A DNA stretch of 64,000 nucleotides from Mesorhizobium qingshengii (GCF_027563465.1 NZ_JAPFQA010000015.1:1-64000); one strand, 5' to 3'; numbered from the stretch's first letter, positions 11,758-21,307 are shown. Notes: generated by a model not told the origin, from the letters alone. Program-made: numbers and translations.

Positions 11758-12829
11758 CGATGCCGATGTCGGCAAGCAGCTTCGACTGATGATCGGCGAT
11801 CAGCGCGTCGATGATCTCGTCGAGTTCACCCATCATCACCCGGTCGAGTTTGTAGAGCGTCAGGTTTATGCGGTGGTCGGTGACGCGCCCTTGCGGGAAA
11901 TTATAGGTGCGGATGCGCTCCGAGCGGTCGCCCGAGCCGACCTGCGACTTGCGCGATTCCGAGCGCTCATCGTCAACCTTGCTACGCTCCAGGTCATAGA
12001 GTCGTGCCCGCAGGATCTGCATGGCCTTCGCGCGGTTCTGGTGCTGCGATTTTTCCGCCTGCACCACCATGATGCCGGTCGGCAAATGGGTGATGCGGAC
12101 GGCCGAATCGGTGGTGTTGACGTGCTGGCCGCCGGAGCCCGAGGCGCGCATCGTGTCGATGCGGATGTCTTCGGCCCTTATGTCGATGTCGACTTCTTCC
12201 GCTTCCGGCAGCACGGCCACTGTCGCCGCCGACGTATGGATACGGCCGCTCGCCTCGGTCGCCGGCACACGCTGCACGCGATGCACGCCGGATTCGAACT
12301 TCAGGTGGGCAAAGACGCCCCTGCCCGACACCGTGGCGATGATTTCCTTGAAGCCGCCGGCATCGCCGTCGCTGGCCGACACCGTCTCGAACCGCCAGCC
12401 GCGCGCGGCGGCGTAGCGCTCATACATGCGAAACAGGTCGCCGGCGAAGAGTGCCGCCTCGTCGCCGCCGGTGCCGGCGCGGATTTCGAGAATGGCGTTC
12501 TTGTCGTCGGCGGCATCCTTGGGCAGCAGCAGGATCTGGATGTCCTTCTGCAGCGCCTCGATGCGTTCCTCGACCTCCGGCAGGTCGGCCTCCGCCAGGG
12601 CTCGCATCTCGGCATCGGTGCCCTTGTCGGCAAGCATTGCTTCAAGGTCGGCCTGCTCATGCTCGGCCGCGCGCAGAGCCCTGACCTTTGCCACCATGTC
12701 CTGGATTTCGGCATATTCCGACGCCATCCGCACATAGGCATCCGGCGCCGGCCCGGCCGACATCTGCGCTTCGAGCATCTCGAAACGCTTGACGACTTGA
12801 TCCATACGATCGCGGGGCAGGTTGACCAT
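11750..12829 (-). CDS. prfA: Peptide chain release factor 1
   Basis: Class I release factor that reads UAA and UAG stop codons. 359 residues. The catalytic GGQ ends at Q235, the same position as in E. coli RF1, which supports the start at 12829. Domain 2 and the domain 3 motif (GSGGQHVNTTDSAVRITH) are complete. It starts 10 bases after ptsP ends and overlaps prmC by 8 bases, so lysC-ptsP-prfA-prmC read as one transcriptional block. The ribosome binding site is weak, which fits translational coupling to ptsP. Confidence 0.97.
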   Translation of the reverse strand: MVNLPRDRMDQVVKRFEMLEAQMSAGPAPDAYVRMASEYAEIQDMVAKVRALRAAEHEQADLEAMLADKGTDAEMRALAEADLPEVEERIEALQKDIQILLLPKDAADDKNAILEIRAGTGGDEAALFAGDLFRMYERYAAARGWRFETVSASDGDAGGFKEIIATVSGRGVFAHLKFESGVHRVQRVPATEASGRIHTSAATVAVLPEAEEVDIDIRAEDIRIDTMRASGSGGQHVNTTDSAVRITHLPTGIMVVQAEKSQHQNRAKAMQILRARLYDLERSKVDDERSESRKSQVGSGDRSERIRTYNFPQGRVTDHRINLTLYKLDRVMMGELDEIIDALIADHQSKLLADIGIDG

Positions 12830-12839
12830 GATCAGGGCG

Positions 12840-15110
12840 CTACAACGGGATCGAGCGGTCGTCGGCGAAGGCCTGCAGCAGCGCCCGCATCGGCAGCCCT
12901 TGCGCCGGCGCCATCAGATTGTCGTCGAAGAACGCCTTCAACTCCTCCAGCGGCAATTCCGTCAGCATCGCCTTGACGGGGCCGATCGAGGCCGGCGACA
13001 TCGAGATCGAGCGAAAACCGAGACCGATCAGCGCCATCGCCGAGATCGGCTTGCCGGCGAGTTCGCCGCACAGCGTCACCGGCGTGTGGTTTCGGACGCC
13101 GGCATCGGCGATCTGCTTCAGGACGCGCAGGAACGGCGCCGACAGCGTATCGAAGCGGTTGGCCAATTGTGTGTTGCCCCGGTCGACGGCCATGACGAAC
13201 TGGAAGAGGTCGTTCGAACCGACCGAAACGAAGTCGACCGCCTTCATCAATTCATCGAGCTGGAACAGAAGCGACGGCACTTCCAGCATGGCGCCCAGCT
13301 TGAGGCTGGTCGGCAGGTGGTGGGCAAAACGCGACAGGTGCCGCACCTCGCGGTCGATGATCTCGCGCGCCTGGGCAATCTCGCCAAGCTCGGTCACCAT
13401 CGGCAGCATCAGCTTGAGCTCACGCCCGCCACTGGCTTTGAGCAAGGCACGGATCTGGGTGCGCAGCAGCCCCGGCCGGTCGAGGGTGAGACGAATCGCG
13501 CGCCAGCCGAGCGCCGGGTTCTCTTCCTGGATCGCTCCCTTGAAATAGGGCAGCACCTTGTCACCGCCGATATCGATGGTGCGGAAGGTGACCGGCTTGC
13601 CGCGCGCCGCGTCGAGCACGTCGCGATAGAGCCGCTCCTGGGCCTCGGCGCGGGGAAACGTCGAAGCGACCATGAACTGCAGTTCCGTGCGGAACAGGCC
13701 AATGCCGGCCGCGCCGGCCTCGGCAAGCTGCGGCAGGTCGACGGCAAGCCCTGCATTCATCAGAAGGTCGACCTGGACCCCGTCCTTGGTCATCGACGGC
13801 TTTTTGCGCAGCTCGCGGTAAACCTCTTGCCGGCGGGCGCGGAAACGCACCTTTTCGGCATAGGCGGCCTCCAGATCGGGTTGCGGCCGCAGATGAATCA
13901 CACCCTCTTCGCCGTCGACGATGATGGCGTCGCCATTTTCCGCCATGGAAACGGCGCCCTTCATCTGGCCGGCGACGGGGATGCCCATGGCGCGCGCGAC
14001 GATGACGACGTGGCTGGTGGCGGCACCATCCTCGAGCACCAGTCCGCGCATCTTCTCCCTGGGATAGTCGAGCAGTTCGGCGGCCCCCATCGAGCGGGCG
14101 ACAATGATGGCGTCCTTCGGCAGCGAGGCGGCGACATCCTCCGGCCCGCGCCCCATCAACTGGCGCAGCAGGCGGTTGGCGAGGTCGTCGAAATCGCTCA
14201 TCCGCTCGCGCAGGTAGGGGTCGGTCATGTGCAGCATGCGGGCGCGCATGTCGCTCTGCACTTTTTCCACGGCGGCTTCGGCCGTCAGGCCGTTGCGGAT
14301 CGCCTCTTCCAGCCGGCGCACCCAGCCGCGATCGTTGGCGAACATGCGATAGGCTTCGAGCACCTGGCGATGCTCGCCTTCGAAGGCGACGTCGCGGCGT
14401 TCCAGCATGTCGTCGATGGAGAGCCGGAGCGAGCCGAGCGAGCTTTCGAGCCGCCGAACCTCTTCCTCGCTGTCCTCGTTGAACAGATTGGTGACGACGA
14501 TGCGCGGCTCATGCAGCACGACGTGACCAAGCCCGACGCCTTCATTAAACGACAGGCCGGTGAAGCTGACCGGGCGGCGCAAATCGAGTTCGAGCCCGGG
14601 CCGGGTCAACCGCGCCAGATCGCCGGTGGCGATCATCTCGGCAATGACCATCGCCGTGGTTTCCAGCGCCTCGACCTCGTCGTCGCGGTAGTGGCGCATG
14701 GTCTTGTTCTGCACGACCAGCACGCCGAGCGTGCGCCCTGCCCGCAGCACAGGCACGCCAAGAAAGGAATTGTAGATCTCTTCCCCGGTCTCCGGCAGGT
14801 AGGCGAAGGCCGGGTGTTCCTGCGCGCTGGAGAGGTTGAGCGGCCGCGCGCTTGCAGCGATCGTGCCGACCAGACCTTGCCCCAGCCGCAACTGCGCCAG
14901 GTGGACGGCGTTCGGGTTCAGACCCTCGGTGGCGTAGAGTTCGAGCACCGAGTCGGCGCGCAGCACGTAGAGCGAGCACACTTCGGCGACCATGTTGGAG
15001 GCGATGTCGCGCACAATGCGGTCAAGCCGCTCCTGCGGCTCCAGCGGCTCTTGCATGAGCTCGCGGAGCCGTTTCAGCAAAACGCGCGGGCCACTGGCCT
15101 GATCACGCAT
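12840..15110 (-). CDS. ptsP: Phosphoenolpyruvate-protein phosphotransferase PtsP (EI-Ntr)
   Basis: First enzyme of the nitrogen-related phosphotransferase system. It takes phosphate from PEP and passes it to NPr (PtsO) and then EIIA-Ntr, which regulate metabolism rather than sugar import. Layout of the 756-residue protein: N-terminal GAF domain (about 15-155), N-terminal EI domain, swivelling phosphohistidine domain with the active histidine at 367 (GAATSHVVIVARA), and the PEP-binding barrel containing the TLCGELAG signature with its catalytic cysteine. The ATG at 15110 has GGAGAAGAAG just upstream; an ATG eight codons earlier is possible. It lies between lysC and prfA, a conserved arrangement in Rhizobiales. 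No ptsO or ptsN is in the window. Confidence 0.94.
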   Translation of the reverse strand: MRDQASGPRVLLKRLRELMQEPLEPQERLDRIVRDIASNMVAEVCSLYVLRADSVLELYATEGLNPNAVHLAQLRLGQGLVGTIAASARPLNLSSAQEHPAFAYLPETGEEIYNSFLGVPVLRAGRTLGVLVVQNKTMRHYRDDEVEALETTAMVIAEMIATGDLARLTRPGLELDLRRPVSFTGLSFNEGVGLGHVVLHEPRIVVTNLFNEDSEEEVRRLESSLGSLRLSIDDMLERRDVAFEGEHRQVLEAYRMFANDRGWVRRLEEAIRNGLTAEAAVEKVQSDMRARMLHMTDPYLRERMSDFDDLANRLLRQLMGRGPEDVAASLPKDAIIVARSMGAAELLDYPREKMRGLVLEDGAATSHVVIVARAMGIPVAGQMKGAVSMAENGDAIIVDGEEGVIHLRPQPDLEAAYAEKVRFRARRQEVYRELRKKPSMTKDGVQVDLLMNAGLAVDLPQLAEAGAAGIGLFRTELQFMVASTFPRAEAQERLYRDVLDAARGKPVTFRTIDIGGDKVLPYFKGAIQEENPALGWRAIRLTLDRPGLLRTQIRALLKASGGRELKLMLPMVTELGEIAQAREIIDREVRHLSRFAHHLPTSLKLGAMLEVPSLLFQLDELMKAVDFVSVGSNDLFQFVMAVDRGNTQLANRFDTLSAPFLRVLKQIADAGVRNHTPVTLCGELAGKPISAMALIGLGFRSISMSPASIGPVKAMLTELPLEELKAFFDDNLMAPAQGLPMRALLQAFADDRSIPL

Positions 15111-15192
15111 CGCGGCTTCTTCTCCAATGGGCATTTTGCCCGCCGCAGTTTCGGCTGCGGCCGGCGCTCACGCAACAACTGATTCAGTCTTG

Positions 15193-16446
15193 CTACTGCT
15201 TATCCAGACCGTAGACCGAATGCAAAGTACGAACCGCGAGTTCAGTGTACGGACCGTCGATAAGGATCGAAATCTTGATCTCGGACGTCGTGATGGCGCG
15301 GATGTTGATCGACTTGTCGGCCAGCGCCTTGAAAGCGGTCGCGGCGACGCCGGCATGGCTGCGCATGCCGATGCCGATGACCGAGACCTTGGACATGCCG
15401 GCTTCCGATTGCACGACGTCATAACCGATGGAGGCCTTCAGGCGTTCGAGCACGGCAAGCGCCTTGTCGACATCCCCCGAAGGAACGGTAAAGGTCATGT
15501 CGGTGTACTTGCCGTCCTCGGAAATGTTCTGGACGATCATGTCGACATTGATGTTTGCCTCGGCCAGCGGCCCGAAGATACCGGCGGCGACGCCCGGCCG
15601 GTCGCCGACACGGCGCAGCGAAATCTGCGCTTCGTCCTTGGCATAGGCAATTCCGGTGACGACCTGCTGTTCCACGATCTCTTCCTCGTCGCAAATGAGC
15701 GTTCCGGGCGGATTGAGCAAATCCCCCATTCCGGGCGCATCGGGATCGTCGAAGGACGACCGCACGAAGGTACGCACCCTGTGCACCATGGCAAGCTCGA
15801 CCGAACGCACCTGCAGAACCTTGGCGCCGAGCGAAGCCATTTCAAGCATTTCCTCGAAGGAAATCTTGGCCAGCCGCCGCGCCTTGGGCTCGATGCGCGG
15901 ATCGGTGGTGTAGACCCCGTCGACGTCGGTGTAGATGTCGCAACGATCGGCCTTGACCGCCGCGGCGATGGCCACGGCGCTGGTGTCGGAGCCGCCGCGG
16001 CCAAGCGTGGAGATGCGATTGTCCGGGCCGATGCCCTGGAATCCGGCGATCACCGCCACCTGGCCCTCGCCGAAACGCTTGATCAGGAACGCGCCGTCAA
16101 TGTCGAGGATGCGCGCCGCGCCGTGTGCGTTGTCGGTCTTGATCGGGATCTGCCAGCCCTGCCAGGAACGCGCATGCACGCCCATATTCTGCAAGGTGAT
16201 CGCCAGGAGGCCGGCCGTGACCTGCTCGCCGGAAGCGACGACCGCGTCATATTCGCGTGCGTCATGCATCGGCGAGGCCTCACGCGTCCAGCCAACCAGT
16301 TCATTGGTCTTGCCGGCCATCGCCGAAACGACGACCGCCACCTCATGGCCGGCATCGACCTCGCGTTTGACGTGCCGCGCCACATTGCGGATGCGGGCGA
16401 TGTCGGCGACGGAGGTCCCGCCGAATTTCATCACGATGCGCGCCAT
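15193..16446 (-). CDS. lysC: Aspartate kinase
   Basis: Phosphorylates L-aspartate, the first step to lysine, threonine, methionine and diaminopimelate. 417 residues. The N-terminal kinase domain begins with MARIVMKFGGTSV (KFGGTS signature) and includes GRGGSDTSA. Two C-terminal ACT domains (about 265-340 and 345-417, the second starting MSKVSVIGIGM) mark it as a lysine/threonine feedback-controlled enzyme. It is the first gene of the minus-strand block running towards prmC, with 82 bases before ptsP. The upstream region of about 220 bases is shared with the divergent histidine kinase gene. Confidence 0.96.
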   Translation of the reverse strand: MARIVMKFGGTSVADIARIRNVARHVKREVDAGHEVAVVVSAMAGKTNELVGWTREASPMHDAREYDAVVASGEQVTAGLLAITLQNMGVHARSWQGWQIPIKTDNAHGAARILDIDGAFLIKRFGEGQVAVIAGFQGIGPDNRISTLGRGGSDTSAVAIAAAVKADRCDIYTDVDGVYTTDPRIEPKARRLAKISFEEMLEMASLGAKVLQVRSVELAMVHRVRTFVRSSFDDPDAPGMGDLLNPPGTLICDEEEIVEQQVVTGIAYAKDEAQISLRRVGDRPGVAAGIFGPLAEANINVDMIVQNISEDGKYTDMTFTVPSGDVDKALAVLERLKASIGYDVVQSEAGMSKVSVIGIGMRSHAGVAATAFKALADKSINIRAITTSEIKISILIDGPYTELAVRTLHSVYGLDKQ

Positions 16447-16669
16447 GGAAGCGAAATGCCTTTGACTGAAGCCGGCTCGAAGCCGAAAGCGGAAGAGAAC
16501 GCCCGGCTGACGCCGGCCGCTGAATGCGCGGCCTCCTTAGCCAAATGATGAAGGTTTCGCAAGGCTGGCGGCGGATTGCCGACTTCAAGACGGCGGCATA
16601 TTGCGTTCCGCTGCGGCGCCCCTTACCAAATGCTGCCTGTGGGGAGTTCCTTTTGGTTCGGCATAACAG

Positions 16670-18538
16670 ATGATTGCTCGTCTTCGGCGTGCCATGCGAC
16701 GGCAATCACTGCCGCTCGTCATCGGCTTCGCGGTGCTGGCGCTGATCGTCGGCGCCCGGGCCGTGCTCGTCGAGAGCCAGAGGGCCAATCGCGTTGCAGC
16801 CCGCCAGGCAATCGAGTACCAGGACGCGCTTTCCGGACTGCTTTCGCTGGCGCAGGATGCGGAAATCGGTCAGCGCGGTTACCTGCTGACCGGCGAGAAA
16901 TCCTATCTCGAGCCGTATCGGCAGGCCGTCGAGCCTATCCCGGGGCAACTTGCCCGCATCGACGGCATGACTGCTCCCGACGATGAACGCACCCTGCAGG
17001 TCAGCCATATCAAAGAGGCGCTTTCGCAAAAGCAGGCGGAACTGGCAGAGACGATTGCCCTGTACGACCAGGGCAATGCAACGAAGGCGCTGGAGCTGGT
17101 GCGCGCCGGCCAGGGCAAGGCCGCCATGGACGAGATCCGGGCCAGCATGGACGCGATCCGGCGTATCGGCGCCGCCACCATCGCCGCCCGCGACGAGCAT
17201 ACCGACCAGGTCGAGGCCTGGCTGCGCATCGGCTCGCTGGCGGCCCTGTTGGCGATCTTCCTGCTTGGCGCCTACACCATCCGCGAATCCCGGTGCCGCT
17301 TCCGCGAGGTGGCCGTTGCCCAGGAGGAGCTGATGCACAAGAACATCGCGCTCGGCAATGAAATCCGAACGCGCGAAAAGGCTGAATCCCAGATTCGCCA
17401 GATGCAGAAGATGGAGGCCGTCGGCCAACTGACAGGCGGCATCGCCCATGACTTCAACAACATGCTGGCGGTGATCATCAGCGCCATGAACCTTGCCCAG
17501 CGCAAGCTGGCGCGTGGTGAGAACGACATCGCGAAATTCATCGAAGCCGCAACCGACGCGGCAACCCGGGCCGCCAACCTGACAGCCCGGCTGCTTGCCT
17601 TCTCGCGCCAGCAGCCTCTGGCGCCGCAGATCGTCGACACCAACCGCCTGGTAACCGGAATGTCCGATCTGCTTCGGCGGGCGCTCGGCGAAACCATCCG
17701 CATCGAAACCGTGCTGGCGGGAGGCTTGTGGAAGACCCACGCCGACCCGAGCCAGATCGAGAACGCCATTCTCAACCTCGCGGTCAACGCGCGCGACGCC
17801 ATGGGCGACGACGGCAAGCTGACCATCGAGACCGCCAACAGCCACCTCGACGATGACTACGCCGCCACCAATGCGGAGGTCACAGCCGGCCAGTATGTAA
17901 TGATCGCGGTCAGCGACACCGGCACAGGCATGTCGCAGGAAGTCATGGCCAAGGCCTTCGAGCCGTTTTTCACCACCAAGCCGGTCAACAAGGGCACCGG
18001 CTTGGGATTGAGCCAGGTGTTCGGCTTCGTCAAACAGTCGGGTGGCCACGTCAAGATCTATTCCGAGCCCGGCGAAGGCACGACGATCAAGATCTACCTG
18101 CCGCGATTCTTCGGCCCGGAGGAAGCCGCCGGGCCCGTGGCGCGAGGCGACAATCTTGCCGCTCCTGTCACCGAAACGATCCTCGTCGTCGAGGACGACG
18201 CCCGGGTGCGTGCTTCCACCACGGATGCCATGCGTGAACTCGGCTACACCGTCATCCATACGGCGAGCGGCCAGGAAGCGTTGCAGATGCTGGCGGAAAA
18301 CCCCGCTGTCGCGCTCCTGTTCACCGACATCGTCATGCCGGTGATGAACGGCCGCAAGCTCGCGGAAGCGGCGATCGAGCGCATGCCGCAGCTGAAGGTG
18401 ATCTTCACCACCGGCTTCACCAGGAACGCCGTGGTCCACAATGGCGTGCTCGACCATGACGTGCACTTCCTGGCCAAGCCCTTCACCATCGAGCAACTCG
18501 GGGCCAAGCTGCGCGAAGTGCTCGACGCCAGCACTTAA
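16670..18538 (+). CDS. Hybrid sensor histidine kinase (CHASE3-HisKA-HATPase-REC)
   Basis: A 622-residue membrane sensor. Transmembrane segments near 12-34 and 185-206 bracket a periplasmic CHASE3 domain (about 40-175; typical EIGQRGYLLTGE). The cytoplasmic part has a HisKA domain with phosphorylation site H260 (GGIAHDFNNMLAV), a HATPase domain with NAVNARDAM (N box) and GTGLGLSQV (G2 box), and a C-terminal receiver with phospho-acceptor D553 (FTDIVMP) and the conserved lysine in LAKPFT. All catalytic residues are present. The receiver has no output domain, so the signal must pass to another protein; no DNA-binding regulator is adjacent. Signal unknown. It diverges from lysC. Confidence 0.9.
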   Translation: MIARLRRAMRRQSLPLVIGFAVLALIVGARAVLVESQRANRVAARQAIEYQDALSGLLSLAQDAEIGQRGYLLTGEKSYLEPYRQAVEPIPGQLARIDGMTAPDDERTLQVSHIKEALSQKQAELAETIALYDQGNATKALELVRAGQGKAAMDEIRASMDAIRRIGAATIAARDEHTDQVEAWLRIGSLAALLAIFLLGAYTIRESRCRFREVAVAQEELMHKNIALGNEIRTREKAESQIRQMQKMEAVGQLTGGIAHDFNNMLAVIISAMNLAQRKLARGENDIAKFIEAATDAATRAANLTARLLAFSRQQPLAPQIVDTNRLVTGMSDLLRRALGETIRIETVLAGGLWKTHADPSQIENAILNLAVNARDAMGDDGKLTIETANSHLDDDYAATNAEVTAGQYVMIAVSDTGTGMSQEVMAKAFEPFFTTKPVNKGTGLGLSQVFGFVKQSGGHVKIYSEPGEGTTIKIYLPRFFGPEEAAGPVARGDNLAAPVTETILVVEDDARVRASTTDAMRELGYTVIHTASGQEALQMLAENPAVALLFTDIVMPVMNGRKLAEAAIERMPQLKVIFTTGFTRNAVVHNGVLDHDVHFLAKPFTIEQLGAKLREVLDAST

Positions 18539-18624
18539 GGTCTGGCACTTGTCAGCATTCAAAATTGCCGCCTTGACATTCGCGGCCTCACGCCCGACTT
18601 CCTAGCGCTTGAGGAGACCAACCG

Positions 18625-19374
18625 ATGCCAGAGCCCCGACGATCGACGATCGATGCCGGAGAAGTGGAACGCTTTTCCGCCCTTGCCGCCGAATGGTGGA
18701 ACCCGAACGGCAAGTTCCGTCCGCTGCACAAGTTCAACCCGGTCCGGCTCTCCTATATCCGCGACCAGGTAGCGACGCGCTTCGGCCGTGATCCACGCGC
18801 GGCACGGCCCTTCGAGGGCCTGCGCATCCTCGATATCGGCTGCGGCGGCGGCCTTTTGTGCGAGCCGATGGCGCGGCTTGGCGCCGAGGTGGTGGGAGCG
18901 GATGCCTCCGAAACAAACATCGAAGTGGCGAAGCTGCACGCGGCCGAGGGCAATGTGAGCATCGACTATCGCGCCACCACGGCCGAGGACCTGGCCGACG
19001 CCGGCGAGAAATTCGACGTCATCCTCAACATGGAAGTGGTCGAGCATGTCGCCGACATCGATCTGTTCGTCGCCAAGTGCGGCGAGATGGTTCAGCCCGG
19101 CGGCATCATGTTCGTGGCCACCATCAACCGCACGCTGAAGGCGCTGGGCCTTGCCATCATTGGCGCCGAATATGTGCTGCGCTGGCTGCCGCGCGGCACA
19201 CATCAATTCGGCAAGCTGGTGCGCCCGGAAGAGCTCGAAAAGGCGCTCGGCGGGGCCGGCCTGACCATCATTGACCGCACCGGCGTCACCTACAACCCGC
19301 TTGCCGACCGGTGGACGCGGTCGAAGGACATGGACGTCAACTACATGGTGCTGGCGGAAAAGGGATCGGTCTGA
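18625..19374 (+). CDS. ubiG: 3-demethylubiquinol 3-O-methyltransferase UbiG
   Basis: Bifunctional SAM-dependent O-methyltransferase acting twice in ubiquinone synthesis. 249 residues, normal length. Diagnostic features are the N-terminal FSALAAEWWNPNGKFRPLHKFNP, SAM motif I LDIGCGGGLL, and the later GTHQFGKLVRPEE segment typical of UbiG. The ATG has GAGGAG 8 bases upstream. It stands alone between the histidine kinase and a convergent EamA gene. In Rhizobiales ubiG and lysC are often near neighbours, as here. Confidence 0.95.
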   Translation: MPEPRRSTIDAGEVERFSALAAEWWNPNGKFRPLHKFNPVRLSYIRDQVATRFGRDPRAARPFEGLRILDIGCGGGLLCEPMARLGAEVVGADASETNIEVAKLHAAEGNVSIDYRATTAEDLADAGEKFDVILNMEVVEHVADIDLFVAKCGEMVQPGGIMFVATINRTLKALGLAIIGAEYVLRWLPRGTHQFGKLVRPEELEKALGGAGLTIIDRTGVTYNPLADRWTRSKDMDVNYMVLAEKGSV

Positions 19375-19402
19375 CCCTGTATCCATGCAGGCATCGGATG
19401 TC

Positions 19403-20293
19403 CTATGCCTTCTGACTTTGCGCCATGGTGGTGATGAACACGCCGCCAGTGACGATGACCGCGCCCGCCCAGGTCAGCAACTGATAATGCTCGCCGAGGA
19501 AGATGGTGCCGGCAAACAAGCCGACGGCTGCGGCCACATAACCGATCTGGCTGAGGTAGACCGGGCCGCCGACCGCTTGCAGCCGGAAGAAGAAGGCGAA
19601 CATCGCCGATGCCGACGCGACCTGCGCGACGACCACCAGCGGCACCCCGCCAGACGGAGCGAAGGCCCCCACGCCCAGCAAGGCGAGAATACCGGCCAGC
19701 AGCAGCGCTGCCGATGCCAGATGGCTGCCGACGGCAAGCTCGATCGGGCCGGTGCCTTCCGGCCAGTCGACCGTGCGGTAGATGTTGCCGGCGGCAAGGC
19801 TGACCGGAATGAGCAGGCCCATCGCCACCCAGTACAGCTCGGCCGGCTGACCGGCCTCGCCGCGAGTCACCGCCACCATGACGGCGCCGATAAAGCCGAC
19901 GGCGATGCCGACGATGCCCAGCATGTTAGGGCGCCGGACACGCAGCAGGATCGAGAACACCAGCGTGATCACCGGCGACAGCGTGAACATGATGCCGGTG
20001 TAGCCGGCGCCAAGATGCGATATGGCCGAGAACATCATGAGATTGGGGACGGCATCGGACACAGCCGCGGTGACGAAGAAGTAGCGCAATTTGTGCGCGG
20101 TGAGCTGGATGCGCTGGCCGCGCAGCAGCAAAGAGCACAGCAGCACGCCGCCGGCGCCGAGCGAGATGACGAAAGCCCAGACCATGGCCGGAACGCCGGC
20201 AGCCGTGGCGAGCTTGCCGAACGGCAGCGTCAGGCCGAGCAGGCCGCCGGTGACGACCAGCAGGCCGAGCGCCGAATCCCAGAGAAATTTCAT
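19403..20293 (-). CDS. EamA/DMT superfamily exporter (beside a MarR regulator)
   Basis: A 296-residue inner-membrane protein with ten predicted helices arranged as two EamA repeats, as in drug/metabolite transporters. It begins MKFLWDSALGLLVVTGG; an open frame continues upstream of the ATG but is basic, non-hydrophobic and crosses the divergent promoter, so I exclude it. It is transcribed away from the MarR gene at 20392, with two palindromes in the 98-base gap. The arrangement suggests the MarR protein controls this exporter. Substrate unknown. Confidence 0.87.
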   Translation of the reverse strand: MKFLWDSALGLLVVTGGLLGLTLPFGKLATAAGVPAMVWAFVISLGAGGVLLCSLLLRGQRIQLTAHKLRYFFVTAAVSDAVPNLMMFSAISHLGAGYTGIMFTLSPVITLVFSILLRVRRPNMLGIVGIAVGFIGAVMVAVTRGEAGQPAELYWVAMGLLIPVSLAAGNIYRTVDWPEGTGPIELAVGSHLASAALLLAGILALLGVGAFAPSGGVPLVVVAQVASASAMFAFFFRLQAVGGPVYLSQIGYVAAAVGLFAGTIFLGEHYQLLTWAGAVIVTGGVFITTMAQSQKA

Positions 20294-20332
20294 GATCGAG
20301 CCCCGTCGTGCACGGCCCTTGGCCAGCATTGC

Positions 20333-20373
20333 ATCTTGCGGTAAGATAATAGAAAGAATCTTAGCGTCAAGAT
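20333..20373. promoter_or_regulatory. Two tandem palindromes, probable MarR operators
   Basis: Two inverted repeats built from the same half-site: ATCTT-N5-AAGAT at 20333-20347 and ATCTT-N6-AAGAT at 20358-20373. They lie centrally between the divergent EamA and MarR start codons. Size, symmetry and position fit MarR-family dimer sites that repress both genes and respond to a ligand. Confidence 0.65.
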
Positions 20374-20391
20374 ATATGATGGTGAGACAGT

Positions 20392-20877
20392 TTGGACAGG
20401 GCAGCAAGAGCGATCGAGCAATGGAAACGGGAGCGGCCTGATCTGGATGTCTCGCCGATGGCCGTGCTTGGACGGCTGAACGAGGCCGCGTCCCTGATCG
20501 CCCGCGAACGCCTCGCGCCGCTGTTTGCGCGTTATGGATTGCAGTCCGGGGAATTCGATGTGCTGGCGACGCTGCGTCGCTCCGGATCACCCTACGCGCT
20601 GACGCCAACCGCTCTTTACGAAGCGACGATGGTGACGTCGGGCGCCATGACCAACCGGCTCGACCGGCTCGAAACGTCCGGATTGATCCTGCGCGGCCCG
20701 CACCCCAACGATCGGCGCGGCATTGTCGTGCGGCTGACCGAAAAGGGTCTTGCCCTGATCGACGAGGCTGTTGCCGCCCATGTGGCCAACGAGCATCAGG
20801 TCCTGTCCGGCCTGACTCAGGCCGAACGGGAAACGCTTTCTCGTCTGCTGGAGAAATTGATCGGAAGCGTGACCTGA
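20392..20877 (+). CDS. MarR family transcriptional regulator
   Basis: A 161-residue winged-helix repressor of the MarR family. The dimerisation helices flank a central DNA-binding region: a recognition segment ALTPTALYEATMVTSGAMTNRLDRLE, then the wing with the conserved D-R-R-G (HPNDRRGIVVRLTEKG). The likely start is TTG at 20392 with GGTGAG 5 bases upstream; no in-frame ATG fits better. It is divergent from the EamA exporter, with paired operator-like repeats between them, so autoregulation and control of the exporter are likely. The ligand is unknown. Confidence 0.87.
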   Translation: MDRAARAIEQWKRERPDLDVSPMAVLGRLNEAASLIARERLAPLFARYGLQSGEFDVLATLRRSGSPYALTPTALYEATMVTSGAMTNRLDRLETSGLILRGPHPNDRRGIVVRLTEKGLALIDEAVAAHVANEHQVLSGLTQAERETLSRLLEKLIGSVT

Positions 20878-20881
20878 CCGG

Positions 20882-21307
20882 TCAGTTGCGGTCGTCCGGA
20901 AACACCGGGATCGGCATGAACTCGACACCATCCTCGGCCAGGCTCTTGGCCTCCTCCAGCGTCGCCTCGCCATAGATGCCGCGCGCATCGCTTTCACCGA
21001 AATGGATCTTGCGCGCTTCCTCGGCAAACTTGTCGCCGACATAGTCGGCGTTCTCGCGCACCTTCTCGGCCATCGCCTTGAGCTGCGCCAGGGCCTGCTT
21101 CTGCGCTTCGCCCATGGCGAGCGCTATCGTCTCCTGCTTGCGCGCCGTGGAGACGGCCGGCGCCATCAGCGCTTTCTGCACCTTGTGCGAGCCGCAGGTC
21201 GGGCAATCGACGAAGCCACGTTTCTTCTGGGTGTCGAAATCGTCGTTGCTGCGAAACCAGCCTTCGAACTGGTGCTCATGCTCGCAGATCAGGGCGAAGC
21301 GTATCAA
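20882..21307 (-). CDS. DUF1178 family protein (zinc-ribbon-like)
   Basis: A 141-residue protein of the DUF1178 family, common in proteobacteria. It starts MIRFALICEHEHQFEGWF and carries a possible zinc site: Cys8, His10 and His12 with a later C-P-T-C-G pair. The C-terminal half is a charged helix and a short conserved V-E-F-M-P-I-P tail. The start codon is TTG, which shares four bases (TTGA) with the stop of the upstream carbon-nitrogen hydrolase gene, so translation is coupled. Function not known. It probably belongs to one operon with grxC and the hydrolase. Confidence 0.82.
   Translation of the reverse strand: MIRFALICEHEHQFEGWFRSNDDFDTQKKRGFVDCPTCGSHKVQKALMAPAVSTARKQETIALAMGEAQKQALAQLKAMAEKVRENADYVGDKFAEEARKIHFGESDARGIYGEATLEEAKSLAEDGVEFMPIPVFPDDRN

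Noticed and set aside
12822..15182. A 786-codon open frame antisense to ptsP
   Set aside because: Same cause: a shadow of a strongly biased gene. Its sequence has no known motif.
20294..20608. A 105-residue upstream extension of the EamA protein
   Set aside because: Not hydrophobic, and it crosses the divergent MarR gene and its operators.
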